Source: Peptococcaceae bacterium (GTDB lineage: Bacteria; Bacillota; Peptococcia; Peptococcales; Peptococcaceae). From it: DNA of 9,518 nucleotides. Of the stretch, positions 1 to 6,284 are shown piece by piece. Positions within the stretch are counted from its first letter, which is position 1. Each line of letters begins with the position of its first letter. Location: positions 1 to 9,518 of the forward strand of contig JAGARS010000111.1 in NCBI GenBank assembly GCA_017622155.1. Reading direction: 5' to 3'. Both the position numbers and the translations under genes were made by a program. Below the pieces are notes generated by a model. The model was not told the DNA's origin, did not search any database, and saw only the letters and a program-made list of their open reading frames with translations.

Positions 1-753
1 ACTACCGGCCAGGGCTATAAGGGCATGCTGCACCAGCCAGACCCGGATGCTAAGCCGGATATGTATAAAGGCATTGTTGCCATTCGCGACCTGCATTTAA
101 GAGCATTGCGTGATTATGATTTTTCTTGTGCCGATGAAATGCTGTATCCGGAAAATTACCGGTATCTGTCCGATTTGCTTTCCTATGTGGCTGTAGGCGC
201 GCGTTCGGCAGAAAACCAGCAGCATAGACTTACTGCGAGTGGTATTGAAGCACCGGTAGGTATGAAAAACCCAACAGGCGGCGATCTTGGTGTTATGATG
301 AACTCTATTGTGGCTGCGCAATCCAGTCATACATTTATTTATCGCGGCTGGGAGGTTACCAGTGACGGCAACCCATACACACATGCAATTTTGCGCGGAT
401 ATGTGGATTATGCCGGCAGAAGTGTTTCCAATTATCATTATGAAGATCTGCTGCGTGTGGAAGCATTATATGAAAAGTCGAACCTGGTCAATCCTTCGGT
501 GATTGTAGATACCAATCACAACAATTCCGGCAAGCAGTATCTGGAGCAGGTACGTATTGCCAAAGATATCGTGCATAGCCGTAATCAAAATGACGGCATC
601 AAGAAGCTTGTAAAAGGTTTGATGATTGAAAGTTATCTGGAAGATGGTGCACAGGGTGCCGGTGAACATGTTTACGGCAAGTCTATCACCGACCCATGTC
701 TGGGCTGGGAAAAAACAGAACGGCTGATTTTCGACATTGCAGATAAGCTTTAA
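1..753 (+). CDS. aroG: 3-deoxy-7-phosphoheptulonate (DAHP) synthase, class I-alpha (AroG/AroF/AroH type), 5'-truncated by window edge
   Basis: Catalyses the first shikimate step in the cytoplasm: phosphoenolpyruvate + erythrose-4-phosphate to DAHP. The frame is open from base 1, so the gene starts upstream. 250 residues are visible, and about 95-100 N-terminal residues are missing compared with the usual ~350. The visible part begins with TTGQGYKG, matching the family 'TxGxKG' segment. It continues with GARSAENQQHR (substrate-binding Arg at visible residue 68), PVGMKN (Lys 89), DTNHNNSGKQ (metal-ligand His 173), IESYLEDG (Glu 210) and KSITDPCLGWE (Asp 231). These correspond to three of the four metal ligands of E. 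coli AroG (His268, Glu302, Asp326). The Cys ligand and the feedback site lie in the missing N-terminus, so which amino acid inhibits it cannot be read here. It is followed after 30 bp by chorismate mutase and appears to be the first visible gene of the aro operon. The choice of symbol among aroF/G/H is arbitrary. Confidence 0.95.
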   Translation, partial: TTGQGYKGMLHQPDPDAKPDMYKGIVAIRDLHLRALRDYDFSCADEMLYPENYRYLSDLLSYVAVGARSAENQQHRLTASGIEAPVGMKNPTGGDLGVMMNSIVAAQSSHTFIYRGWEVTSDGNPYTHAILRGYVDYAGRSVSNYHYEDLLRVEALYEKSNLVNPSVIVDTNHNNSGKQYLEQVRIAKDIVHSRNQNDGIKKLVKGLMIESYLEDGAQGAGEHVYGKSITDPCLGWEKTERLIFDIADKL

Positions 754-783
754 GAATCTTTGTATATGTTAGGAGATTTGGCG

Positions 784-1083
784 ATGGATAATCTTCAAAA
801 AGCAAGAGAACAGATAAACAACGTGGATCGTGAAATGGCGCGCCTGTTTGAGGCGCGTATGGATGCAGTGCAGCTTGTTGCTATGCATAAAATAGAAAAC
901 AATTTGCCAATTGATGATTTGGGCAGAGAAGCGGAAATTATAAAATGCAATGCCGGATATATAGAGAATGAAGCATATAGACCATATTATGAGGAATTTC
1001 TGAAAAATAATATCCGGCTGTCGAAAGAGCTGCAGCATATGCTCGTGGAAAAGGCGGCATCCCTTTGCGACAACAATATTTGA
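784..1083 (+). CDS. Chorismate mutase, monofunctional AroQ class
   Basis: Converts chorismate to prephenate, the branch to phenylalanine and tyrosine. The protein is 99 residues, all helical in character, the usual size of a stand-alone AroQ-class mutase. Aligned by eye to the E. coli P-protein mutase domain, the active-site set is kept: Arg8, Arg25, Lys36, Asp45, Arg48 and Glu49 (E. coli Arg11, Arg28, Lys39, Asp48, Arg51, Glu52). Gln84 is the likely counterpart of Gln88. The ATG at 784 is chosen over an in-frame ATG at 760 because AGGAG at 771-775 lies 8 nt before it and because the homologous region starts there. It is separated from DAHP synthase by 30 bp and from aroB by 15 bp. No regulatory or dehydratase/dehydrogenase domain is attached. 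The structural class name 'AroQ' should not be confused with the dehydroquinase gene aroQ further down this operon. Confidence 0.9.
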   Translation: MDNLQKAREQINNVDREMARLFEARMDAVQLVAMHKIENNLPIDDLGREAEIIKCNAGYIENEAYRPYYEEFLKNNIRLSKELQHMLVEKAASLCDNNI

Positions 1084-1098
1084 CAGGCGGGATGGAAC

Positions 1099-2109
1099 AT
1101 GATTATTCCGGTAAAAACACAAAATGGTTCATACAATATTTATCTGGAACGAGGGGCTTTGGCCAAGGCAGGCACATATTTTGAGCTTAACAGAAAAGTG
1201 CTTGTGGTAACAGACTCCGGAGTGCCTGCTGAATATGCGCGCACAGTTGCAGCGTGCTGTAAGGAGCCGATTGTAATTACCATTGAGATGGGTGAAAAAT
1301 CGAAAAACATTGAAACATTTCAGTATTTGCTTACTTGTATGGTAGAACATGCGTTTACGCGTACAGACTGTATTGTAGCTGTAGGCGGGGGCGTAGTGGG
1401 AGATCTTTGCGGATTTGCGGCTTCGGCGTATATGCGCGGCATTGATTTTTACAATATTCCGACAACCGTATTATCAGAAGTGGATTCGTCTATAGGTGGC
1501 AAGACCGCCATTGATTTTATGGGATATAAAAACATTGTAGGTGCGTTTTATCCACCGATGGGGGTTTTGATTGATCCGGACACATTGCAGACACTTCCGA
1601 AGAGACAGATATCCAATGGCCTTGCAGAAGTTGTGAAAATGGCTATGATAGGCGATTCGGAGCTGTTTGATATTTTGGAACATGAAGATATTGCATCAAA
1701 TTTAGACACAATTATTGAGCGCTCTTTGTATATCAAAAAATATGTAGTGGAAAATGATGAAAAAGAAGCAGGGCTGCGCAAGACCTTGAATTTTGGTCAT
1801 ACCCTTGCGCATGCTATAGAAAGTGCAAACAGCATGGAAACGTATTATCACGGCGAATGTGTTGGAATCGGCATGATTCCTATGTGCAGTCCGAATGTGA
1901 GGGACAGACTGATTTCGGTGCTTCAAAAACTTGATCTTCCAACAGAAACTGCATATACCGCTGAGGAACTGCTTGAAGCCTGTCGCCATGATAAAAAGGC
2001 TTCCGGAGAACTGATTACGGTAGTATTTGTGCATGAAATCGGGAAGGCTGAGCTGCAGACGATGCCATTTGCACAGTATGCAGCACTTGTAAAGGAGTGG
2101 CTTGGCTGA
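1099..2109 (+). CDS. aroB: 3-dehydroquinate synthase
   Basis: Second shikimate step: DAHP to 3-dehydroquinate, using NAD+ and a divalent metal. The protein has 336 residues, slightly shorter than the usual 350-370. The N-terminal Rossmann-like domain carries the dinucleotide glycine motif VGGGVVGDLCGF (95-106), followed by IPTTVLSEVDSSIGGKTAID (120-139). The C-terminal domain supplies the metal ligands: Glu177 in GLAEVVK, His234 in NFGHTLAHAIE and His251 in YHGECVGIGM. His238 is the probable phosphate contact. Residues after 260 are compact compared with E. coli, which accounts for the shorter length. The start ATG follows the chorismate mutase stop by 15 bp with a purine-rich GGCGGGATGG upstream. 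The TGA stop overlaps the aroC ATG by one base (TGATG), suggesting translational coupling. Confidence 0.96.
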   Translation: MIIPVKTQNGSYNIYLERGALAKAGTYFELNRKVLVVTDSGVPAEYARTVAACCKEPIVITIEMGEKSKNIETFQYLLTCMVEHAFTRTDCIVAVGGGVVGDLCGFAASAYMRGIDFYNIPTTVLSEVDSSIGGKTAIDFMGYKNIVGAFYPPMGVLIDPDTLQTLPKRQISNGLAEVVKMAMIGDSELFDILEHEDIASNLDTIIERSLYIKKYVVENDEKEAGLRKTLNFGHTLAHAIESANSMETYYHGECVGIGMIPMCSPNVRDRLISVLQKLDLPTETAYTAEELLEACRHDKKASGELITVVFVHEIGKAELQTMPFAQYAALVKEWLG

Positions 2110-3209
2110 TGAAAAATACATTTGGGAATAATATTACATTGACTGTATTTGGAGAGAGCCACGGCAGTGCCATTGGAGCAGTAATTGATGGTCTTGCGCC
2201 CGGGCTTACGGTGGATCTGGATTATATCAACAAGCTGTTAGCTCTGCGCAGACCTGCAGGTGAGATTTCCACGGCGCGCAGAGAGGCTGATGCATATGTA
2301 ATAGAAAGCGGCGTTTTTGAAGGTAAAACAACAGGAACGCCGATTTGTATACGGATTCCTAACGAAGATACCAGGTCGCAGGACTATTCTGCTACACGTT
2401 ATCTGGCACGTCCGTCTCATGCTGACTATACAGCAAACTGCAAATATCACGGCTGGGAGGACTACCGCGGAGGCGGCCACTTCAGCGGCAGAGTTACGGC
2501 GGCCATTGTGGCAGCGGGCGCGATTGTCCTGCCTGCGCTGAACAAAAAAGGCATTAAGATAGGAACCCATATCAAAAAATGTGGAGGCATCGAAGACAGA
2601 GACTTTTCGGAAGCGATTCTGAATGAAATCGACAGTTTGTATGACAAGAACTTTGCTGTACTTGACGATGCCGCAGGAAACAAAATGATGGAGGCAATCA
2701 AAAAGGCAAAATCAGCGGGCAACAGTGTTGGCGGTATTCTGGAAACTGTTGTGCTTGGTATGGATGCCGGGGTGGGTGAGCCGATGTTTGATACTGTGGA
2801 GGGGCTTCTTTCCCACGCGCTTTTTGCTGTTCCTGGTATCAAAGGTGTTGAATTTGGTGCTGGGTTTGCCATAGCGGATATGACAGGCAGCAATGCCAAT
2901 GATGCCTTTTTTATGGAACAGGATATGGTTAGAACGCGCAGCAACCATGCAGGCGGTATCAATGGCGGGATTACCAACGGGATGCCCATTGTTTTCCGGT
3001 GTGCGGTAAGACCAACCCCTACTTTAGGGATGGAACAGTACACAATTGATATGGCTGCTATGACAGATACGGTATTGCAGTCGAAAGGGAGACATGATCC
3101 GTGCATTGTGCATAGAGCGCGAATTGTGGTGGATTGTATCACTGCGTTGACAATTGCAGATATGCTGTGTACAAGATACGGGACAGATTGGCTGGTGGAT
3201 GGAAAGTGA
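2109..3209 (+). CDS. aroC: Chorismate synthase
   Basis: Seventh and last common step: 5-enolpyruvylshikimate-3-phosphate to chorismate, needing reduced FMN. The protein has 366 residues, normal for the family. The diagnostic N-terminus MKNTFGNNITLTVFGESHG fixes the start at the ATG overlapping the aroB stop, and AAAGGAG at 2091-2097 lies 11 nt upstream. A GTG at 2097 in the same frame would only add four residues. The two conserved active-site histidines are His18 (GESHG) and His104 (PSHADY). The RRPAG...TARRE phosphate-binding stretch spans about 47-59, and the C-terminal signature RHDPC(I)V is present. The middle signature is unusual: GGGHFSGRVTAA (121-132) where E. coli-type enzymes have GGGRSSARETAA, and the C-terminal signature has His where Pro is common. 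No flavin reductase domain is attached, so a separate reductase must supply FMNH2. The stop overlaps the next gene by 4 nt. Confidence 0.96.
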   Translation: MKNTFGNNITLTVFGESHGSAIGAVIDGLAPGLTVDLDYINKLLALRRPAGEISTARREADAYVIESGVFEGKTTGTPICIRIPNEDTRSQDYSATRYLARPSHADYTANCKYHGWEDYRGGGHFSGRVTAAIVAAGAIVLPALNKKGIKIGTHIKKCGGIEDRDFSEAILNEIDSLYDKNFAVLDDAAGNKMMEAIKKAKSAGNSVGGILETVVLGMDAGVGEPMFDTVEGLLSHALFAVPGIKGVEFGAGFAIADMTGSNANDAFFMEQDMVRTRSNHAGGINGGITNGMPIVFRCAVRPTPTLGMEQYTIDMAAMTDTVLQSKGRHDPCIVHRARIVVDCITALTIADMLCTRYGTDWLVDGK

Positions 3210-4444
3210 TATATGGCTGCATTGCAGAGAAGCTGGGGCATAGTTTCTCGAAAGAAATTCATAACAGATTGTTTGATTACAGTTATGAACTGAAAGAAGT
3301 GCCCAATACAGAGTTTGACACATTTATGCGCAAAAAAGAGTTTAAAGCGATTAATGTGACCATTCCCTATAAAGAACGTGTGATTCCTTATCTGGATTGG
3401 GTGAGCGATACTGCGCAAAAGATTGGCGCTGTCAATACAATTGTAAATGAGGATGGCTTTTTACGCGGCTATAACACAGATTTTTCGGGAATGTGTGCGC
3501 TGATTGAAAAAGAGAAAATCGTGCTGAAAGGTAAAAAAGTGTTAATCCTTGGCAGTGGCGGGACATCCAAAACTGCAGCTGCCGTTGCTGAATATATGGA
3601 ATGCGGCAGTGTTTACCGGATTTCACGCGATGGGAAAGAAGGCTGCCTTACTTATGAAACAGCGGCTTCTTTACATAGCGATGCAGAGGTGATTATCAAT
3701 ACCACACCGGTGGGCATGTATCCGAACATTGGATGTTCTGCTATTTGCCTGGATGATTATCCTAATATGGAAGCGGTAGTGGACGCGGTGTACAATCCGT
3801 TGCGTCCAAAACTGGTTTGCGATGCGCAAAAAAAGGGAATTCATGCAGTAGGCGGTTTGTATATGCTGGTTGCTCAAGCAGCTTTAGCGGCTGAAAAATT
3901 TCTGCAGACTACAGTTCCTGTTTCGGAAATAGACAGAGTGTATCGAGAGCTTGTTTCAGAAAAACAAAATATTGTGTTAATTGGTATGCCGGGCAGCGGC
4001 AAATCTACCATCGGCAGATTTCTGGCTGAACAGCTGGGCAGAACATTTGTTGATACCGACGAAGAAATCGTAAAAAAAGAGCAGAAGCCCATTCCGCAAA
4101 TTTTTGATGAGGTTGGAGAGAAAGGCTTTCGCAAAATAGAGGCAGAAGTAATACTGGATTTGGCGCGTATGCAGAACGCTGTCATTGCAACTGGCGGTGG
4201 TGCAGTGCTGCATTCGACGAATATTGAGCTGCTCAAAGAAAACGGCAGAGTGTATTTTATTGACCGCAGCCTTGACGATATTGCTGTAACATCCGATCGT
4301 CCGCTTTCAAGCAGCAGAGCAGATTTGCAAAAACGGTATGAGGAACGATATCCGCTGTATTGTGCAAGCTGCGATAAACACATTTGCATCGGCAATGATT
4401 TGCGTGTAAATACAGAGCTTATAAAAAAGGATTTTTTATTATGA
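3206..4444 (+). CDS. aroE/aroK: Bifunctional shikimate dehydrogenase - shikimate kinase (AroE-AroK fusion)
   Basis: One 412-residue protein for two consecutive steps: 3-dehydroshikimate to shikimate (NADPH), then shikimate to shikimate-3-phosphate (ATP). Residues 1-250 are AroE. They show the substrate-site serines in GHSFSKEIHN (Ser13, Ser15), NVTIPYK with catalytic Lys56, Asn77 in GAVNT, Asp92 in GYNTDF, the nucleotide-binding loop GSGGTSKT (116-123), NTTPVGM (165-171) and Gln224 near the end. A linker of only about five residues (250-254) leads to AroK at 255-412. AroK has Walker A GMPGSGKST (260-268), DTDEEI (283-288), FRKIEAEV with Arg309, GGGAV (330-334), the lid arginine in SDRPL (Arg365) and the RYEERYPLY tail. 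The start is GTG at 3206, because MIYGCIAEKLGHS is the canonical AroE beginning and no in-frame ATG gives it. The GTG overlaps the aroC stop as GTGA, and its own TGA overlaps the aroQ ATG as ATGA. Both catalytic sets look intact. Confidence 0.94.
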   Translation: MIYGCIAEKLGHSFSKEIHNRLFDYSYELKEVPNTEFDTFMRKKEFKAINVTIPYKERVIPYLDWVSDTAQKIGAVNTIVNEDGFLRGYNTDFSGMCALIEKEKIVLKGKKVLILGSGGTSKTAAAVAEYMECGSVYRISRDGKEGCLTYETAASLHSDAEVIINTTPVGMYPNIGCSAICLDDYPNMEAVVDAVYNPLRPKLVCDAQKKGIHAVGGLYMLVAQAALAAEKFLQTTVPVSEIDRVYRELVSEKQNIVLIGMPGSGKSTIGRFLAEQLGRTFVDTDEEIVKKEQKPIPQIFDEVGEKGFRKIEAEVILDLARMQNAVIATGGGAVLHSTNIELLKENGRVYFIDRSLDDIAVTSDRPLSSSRADLQKRYEERYPLYCASCDKHICIGNDLRVNTELIKKDFLL

Positions 4445-4875
4445 AAATACTTGTAATGAATGGACCAAATATTAATATGTTAGGTTTGAGAGAGCCGGAT
4501 TTGTATGGAAATCAGAATTATGAATCCTTATGCAATCAGATAAACGCTTATGCTGAAGAGAATGGTATTGAGGTTGCAATTTTTCAGTCAAACTATGAAG
4601 GTGCTCTGGTAGATTGCATTCAGCAAGCCTATGGTGTTTATGACGGCATTGTAATCAATCCTGCTGCTTATACCCACACCAGTGTTGCGCTTCTGGATGC
4701 ATTGAAAGCAGTATCCATTCCTGCAGTTGAGGTGCATATATCTGATGTGTCAAAACGTGAAGCGTTTAGACAGGTGAGTTATGTAAGATATTATTGTGAA
4801 AAAACGATAGCAGGTCATGGCTTTGACGGTTATATAGAGGCGATGGCATATTTAAAAGAAAAGTATGGTGAATAG
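4441..4875 (+). CDS. aroQ: 3-dehydroquinate dehydratase, type II
   Basis: Third shikimate step: 3-dehydroquinate to 3-dehydroshikimate by the trans-dehydration mechanism. The protein has 144 residues, the usual type II size; the active form in this family is a dodecamer. Motifs in order are GPNINMLGLREPDLYG (8-23) with catalytic Arg17 and Tyr22, FQSNYEGALVDCIQ (48-61), INPAAYTHTSVALLDAL (72-88) with Asn73 and His79, and EVHISD (97-102) with the catalytic His99, followed by the conserved REAFR..S segment. The ATG overlaps the aroE-aroK stop by 4 nt, which argues for coupled translation. Only 3 nt separate it from aroA. No type I (aroD) enzyme is visible in the window. Confidence 0.97.
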   Translation: MKILVMNGPNINMLGLREPDLYGNQNYESLCNQINAYAEENGIEVAIFQSNYEGALVDCIQQAYGVYDGIVINPAAYTHTSVALLDALKAVSIPAVEVHISDVSKREAFRQVSYVRYYCEKTIAGHGFDGYIEAMAYLKEKYGE

Positions 4876-4878
4876 ACA

Positions 4879-6126
4879 ATGCATGTAACGATAAAACCAT
4901 CGAAAGCTGCAGGTGCTGTCACTGTTCCGCCGTCCAAAAGTATGGCACATCGTGCATTGATATGCGGTGCGCTAAGTGCGAAATCATCTGTTCAAAATGT
5001 AGCATATTCAAAAGATATAGCTGCTACCATTGATTGCCTGCGTGGATTAGGCGCAAAGATTGAGCAGGAGCAGGACAGTATTAAAACAGGTGGCTTGAAT
5101 CCGTTTGATGTGCCGGAAGGAACAGAGCTGTTTTGCAACGAAAGCGGCAGCACATTAAGGTTTTTTATCCCGCTATGTATGCTGTCGGGCAGAAAAATTA
5201 CGCTTTCAGGCAGTGACAGATTGTTTGAACGGCCTTTGACCATATACGAAGATATCTGCAAAGAGCAAGGGATATTGTTTGAAAAGTCGAAAAACAGTGT
5301 TACTGTCTGCGGCAAACTGAAAGGCGGGAACTATATTGTTCCGGGTGATGTTTCAAGTCAGTTTATTTCCGGTTTACTGTTTGCATTGCCGCTTCTGATG
5401 GAGGACAGTATTTTAACGGTAACGGGGAATTTTGAAAGTGCATCTTATATAGACCTTACCGTTAGTATGCTGTCTGAATTTGGAATCGTGATTGAAAGAA
5501 ATGAGAATGTCTTTCATATAAAAGGCGGGCAGAAGTATGAAAATAATACTTATACAGTAGAAGGCGATTGTTCCAATGCCGCCTTTTTAGACGGCTTCAA
5601 CCTGCTGGGCGGTGAAGTTGTACTAAATGGATTGAAAATGGACACACTGCAAGGTGACCGTGTATATAGCCGGATGTTCTACGGCTTGCAAAAGGGCGAA
5701 AAACAATTTGATTTGTCAGACTGTCCGGATCTTGGACCGGTGATGTTTGCAATGGCTGCATATCTGGGTGGTGCAGCGTTTTCCGGTACTGCGCGATTGC
5801 GTATCAAAGAAAGCGACAGAGCTGCTGCGATGGCAGAAGAATTGGCCAAGTTTGGTATTGTTACAGAAGTGCAGGACAATACTGTTATTGTATATGGAGG
5901 TACGATGACTGCTCCATGTGAAGTACTGCATGGGCATAATGACCATCGTATTGTGATGGCACTGTCGCTGCTCTGTTCCATTACCGGCGGCACGATAGAT
6001 GATGCACAGGCAGTCAGCAAAAGTTTCCCGGATTTTTTTGAAAAAATTGCTTCACTGGGAATCGATATAGAATTCGCATGTGAAAATGAAAAAGATTTAA
6101 AGATAAAAAAATTAAAAAATTTATAA
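4879..6126 (+). CDS. aroA: 3-phosphoshikimate 1-carboxyvinyltransferase (EPSP synthase)
   Basis: Sixth shikimate step: shikimate-3-phosphate + PEP to EPSP. The protein has 415 residues in the two-domain inverse alpha/beta barrel family (usual 420-440). Key residues are Lys20 and Arg25 in PPSKSMAHRAL, Arg94 in NESGSTLRF (87-95), Arg118 in ERPL, Gln161 in SSQF, Asp284 in CPDLGPVMFA, Glu311 and Arg314 in KESDR, His356/Arg357 in NDHRIVMAL, and Lys381 in SKSFPDFF. The C-terminus has an extra Lys-rich tail (about 402-415) beyond the usual end, coming from an A-rich stretch. The glyphosate-region loop is NESGSTLRFF rather than the E. coli NAGTAMRPL. It is the last gene of the aro operon. The start lies 3 nt after the aroQ stop with only a weak Shine-Dalgarno, so coupled translation or ribosome reinitiation is likely. 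No ordinary T-tract terminator follows before the tRNA promoter. Confidence 0.96.
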   Translation: MHVTIKPSKAAGAVTVPPSKSMAHRALICGALSAKSSVQNVAYSKDIAATIDCLRGLGAKIEQEQDSIKTGGLNPFDVPEGTELFCNESGSTLRFFIPLCMLSGRKITLSGSDRLFERPLTIYEDICKEQGILFEKSKNSVTVCGKLKGGNYIVPGDVSSQFISGLLFALPLLMEDSILTVTGNFESASYIDLTVSMLSEFGIVIERNENVFHIKGGQKYENNTYTVEGDCSNAAFLDGFNLLGGEVVLNGLKMDTLQGDRVYSRMFYGLQKGEKQFDLSDCPDLGPVMFAMAAYLGGAAFSGTARLRIKESDRAAAMAEELAKFGIVTEVQDNTVIVYGGTMTAPCEVLHGHNDHRIVMALSLLCSITGGTIDDAQAVSKSFPDFFEKIASLGIDIEFACENEKDLKIKKLKNL

Positions 6127-6128
6127 AA

Positions 6129-6157
6129 AACACTTGACACTTTATCGGTGAAGTGTT
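6129..6157 (+). repeat. Inverted repeat enclosing the tRNA promoter spacer; possible weak aro terminator or operator
   Basis: AACACTT (6129-6135) and AAGTGTT (6151-6157) are exact inverted repeats 15 nt apart. Inside, CAC (6138-6140) can also pair with GTG (6148-6150), with a two-base bulge. The left arm overlaps the -35 box and the right arm ends on the first base of the -10 box. As RNA, the aroA transcript could form a 10-bp hairpin here, but it is followed by ATTATAATC rather than a run of U, so termination would be weak. As DNA it is shaped like an operator. Confidence 0.5.
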
Positions 6158-6162
6158 ATTAT
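6134..6162 (+). promoter_or_regulatory. Sigma-A type promoter for tRNA-Leu
   Basis: A consensus TTGACA -35 (6134-6139) is followed by a 17-bp spacer and TATTAT -10 (6157-6162). An overlapping TATAAT at 6160-6165 would give a 20-bp spacer and is less likely. The predicted start is near 6168-6170, about 15 nt before the mature tRNA. The promoter lies immediately after the aroA stop codon, so the tRNA can be made independently of the aro operon. Confidence 0.85.
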
Positions 6163-6165
6163 AAT

Positions 6166-6184
6166 CAAGTCGTTAAACGACTTG
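6166..6184 (+). promoter_or_regulatory. Perfect hairpin/palindrome in the tRNA-Leu leader
   Basis: CAAGTCGTTAAACGACTTG forms an 8-bp perfect stem with a three-base loop (TAA). Its last base is the first base of the mature tRNA. With transcription starting near 6168-6170, nearly the entire 5' leader would be this hairpin. It could influence RNase P processing of the leader, or at DNA level be a palindromic protein site at the transcription start. Confidence 0.6.
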
Positions 6185-6267
6185 CGGGCGTGGCGGAATT
6201 GGCAGACGCGCTAGATTCAGGTTCTAGTGGGAGCAATCTCGTGGAGGTTCAAGTCCTCTCGCCCGCA
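6184..6267 (+). tRNA. tRNA-Leu (anticodon CAG)
   Basis: This is an 84-nt class II tRNA. The acceptor stem GCGGGCG (6184-6190) pairs perfectly with CGCCCGC (6260-6266), with discriminator A at 6267. The D arm begins TGGCGGAATTGGCAGACGC. The anticodon stem CTAGA/TCTAG (6211-6215/6223-6227) encloses loop TTCAGGT with anticodon CAG at 6218-6220, reading CUG. A long variable arm follows, as expected for leucine. The T arm GGAGG-TTCAAGT-CCTCT is canonical with one G-U pair. CCA is not encoded: the gene runs straight into a T tract, so the CCA end must be added by nucleotidyltransferase. Confidence 0.97.
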
Positions 6268-6284
6268 TTTTTTTATGCCTATTT

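Larger units (their letters stand above)
1..6126 (+). other. Aromatic amino acid (shikimate) operon
   Basis: Seven co-directional genes have junction distances of +30, +15, -1, -4, -4 and +3 nt, with no promoter-like or terminator-like sequence between them. They are therefore almost certainly one transcript whose promoter lies upstream of the window. The encoded enzymes cover every step from DAHP synthesis to chorismate, plus chorismate mutase. Translational coupling through TGATG, GTGA and ATGA overlaps would help keep the late enzymes in proportion. Regulation (for example a T-box or leader peptide) would be in the unseen upstream region. Confidence 0.9.

Noticed and set aside
97..438. A 113-residue - strand open frame inside the DAHP synthase gene
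   Set aside because: A shadow of the strongly conserved + strand coding sequence, with no family resemblance.
3134..3205. Upstream extension of the AroE-AroK protein to an earlier ATG
   Set aside because: The 24 extra residues overlap the aroC 3' end and do not resemble AroE. GTG at 3206 gives the canonical N-terminus and a 4-nt overlap.
2462..3418. A 318-residue open frame on the - strand
   Set aside because: It is antisense to aroC and the start of aroE-aroK, both strongly supported. It has Ser/Pro/Ile-rich low-quality content and no recognisable family or SD.
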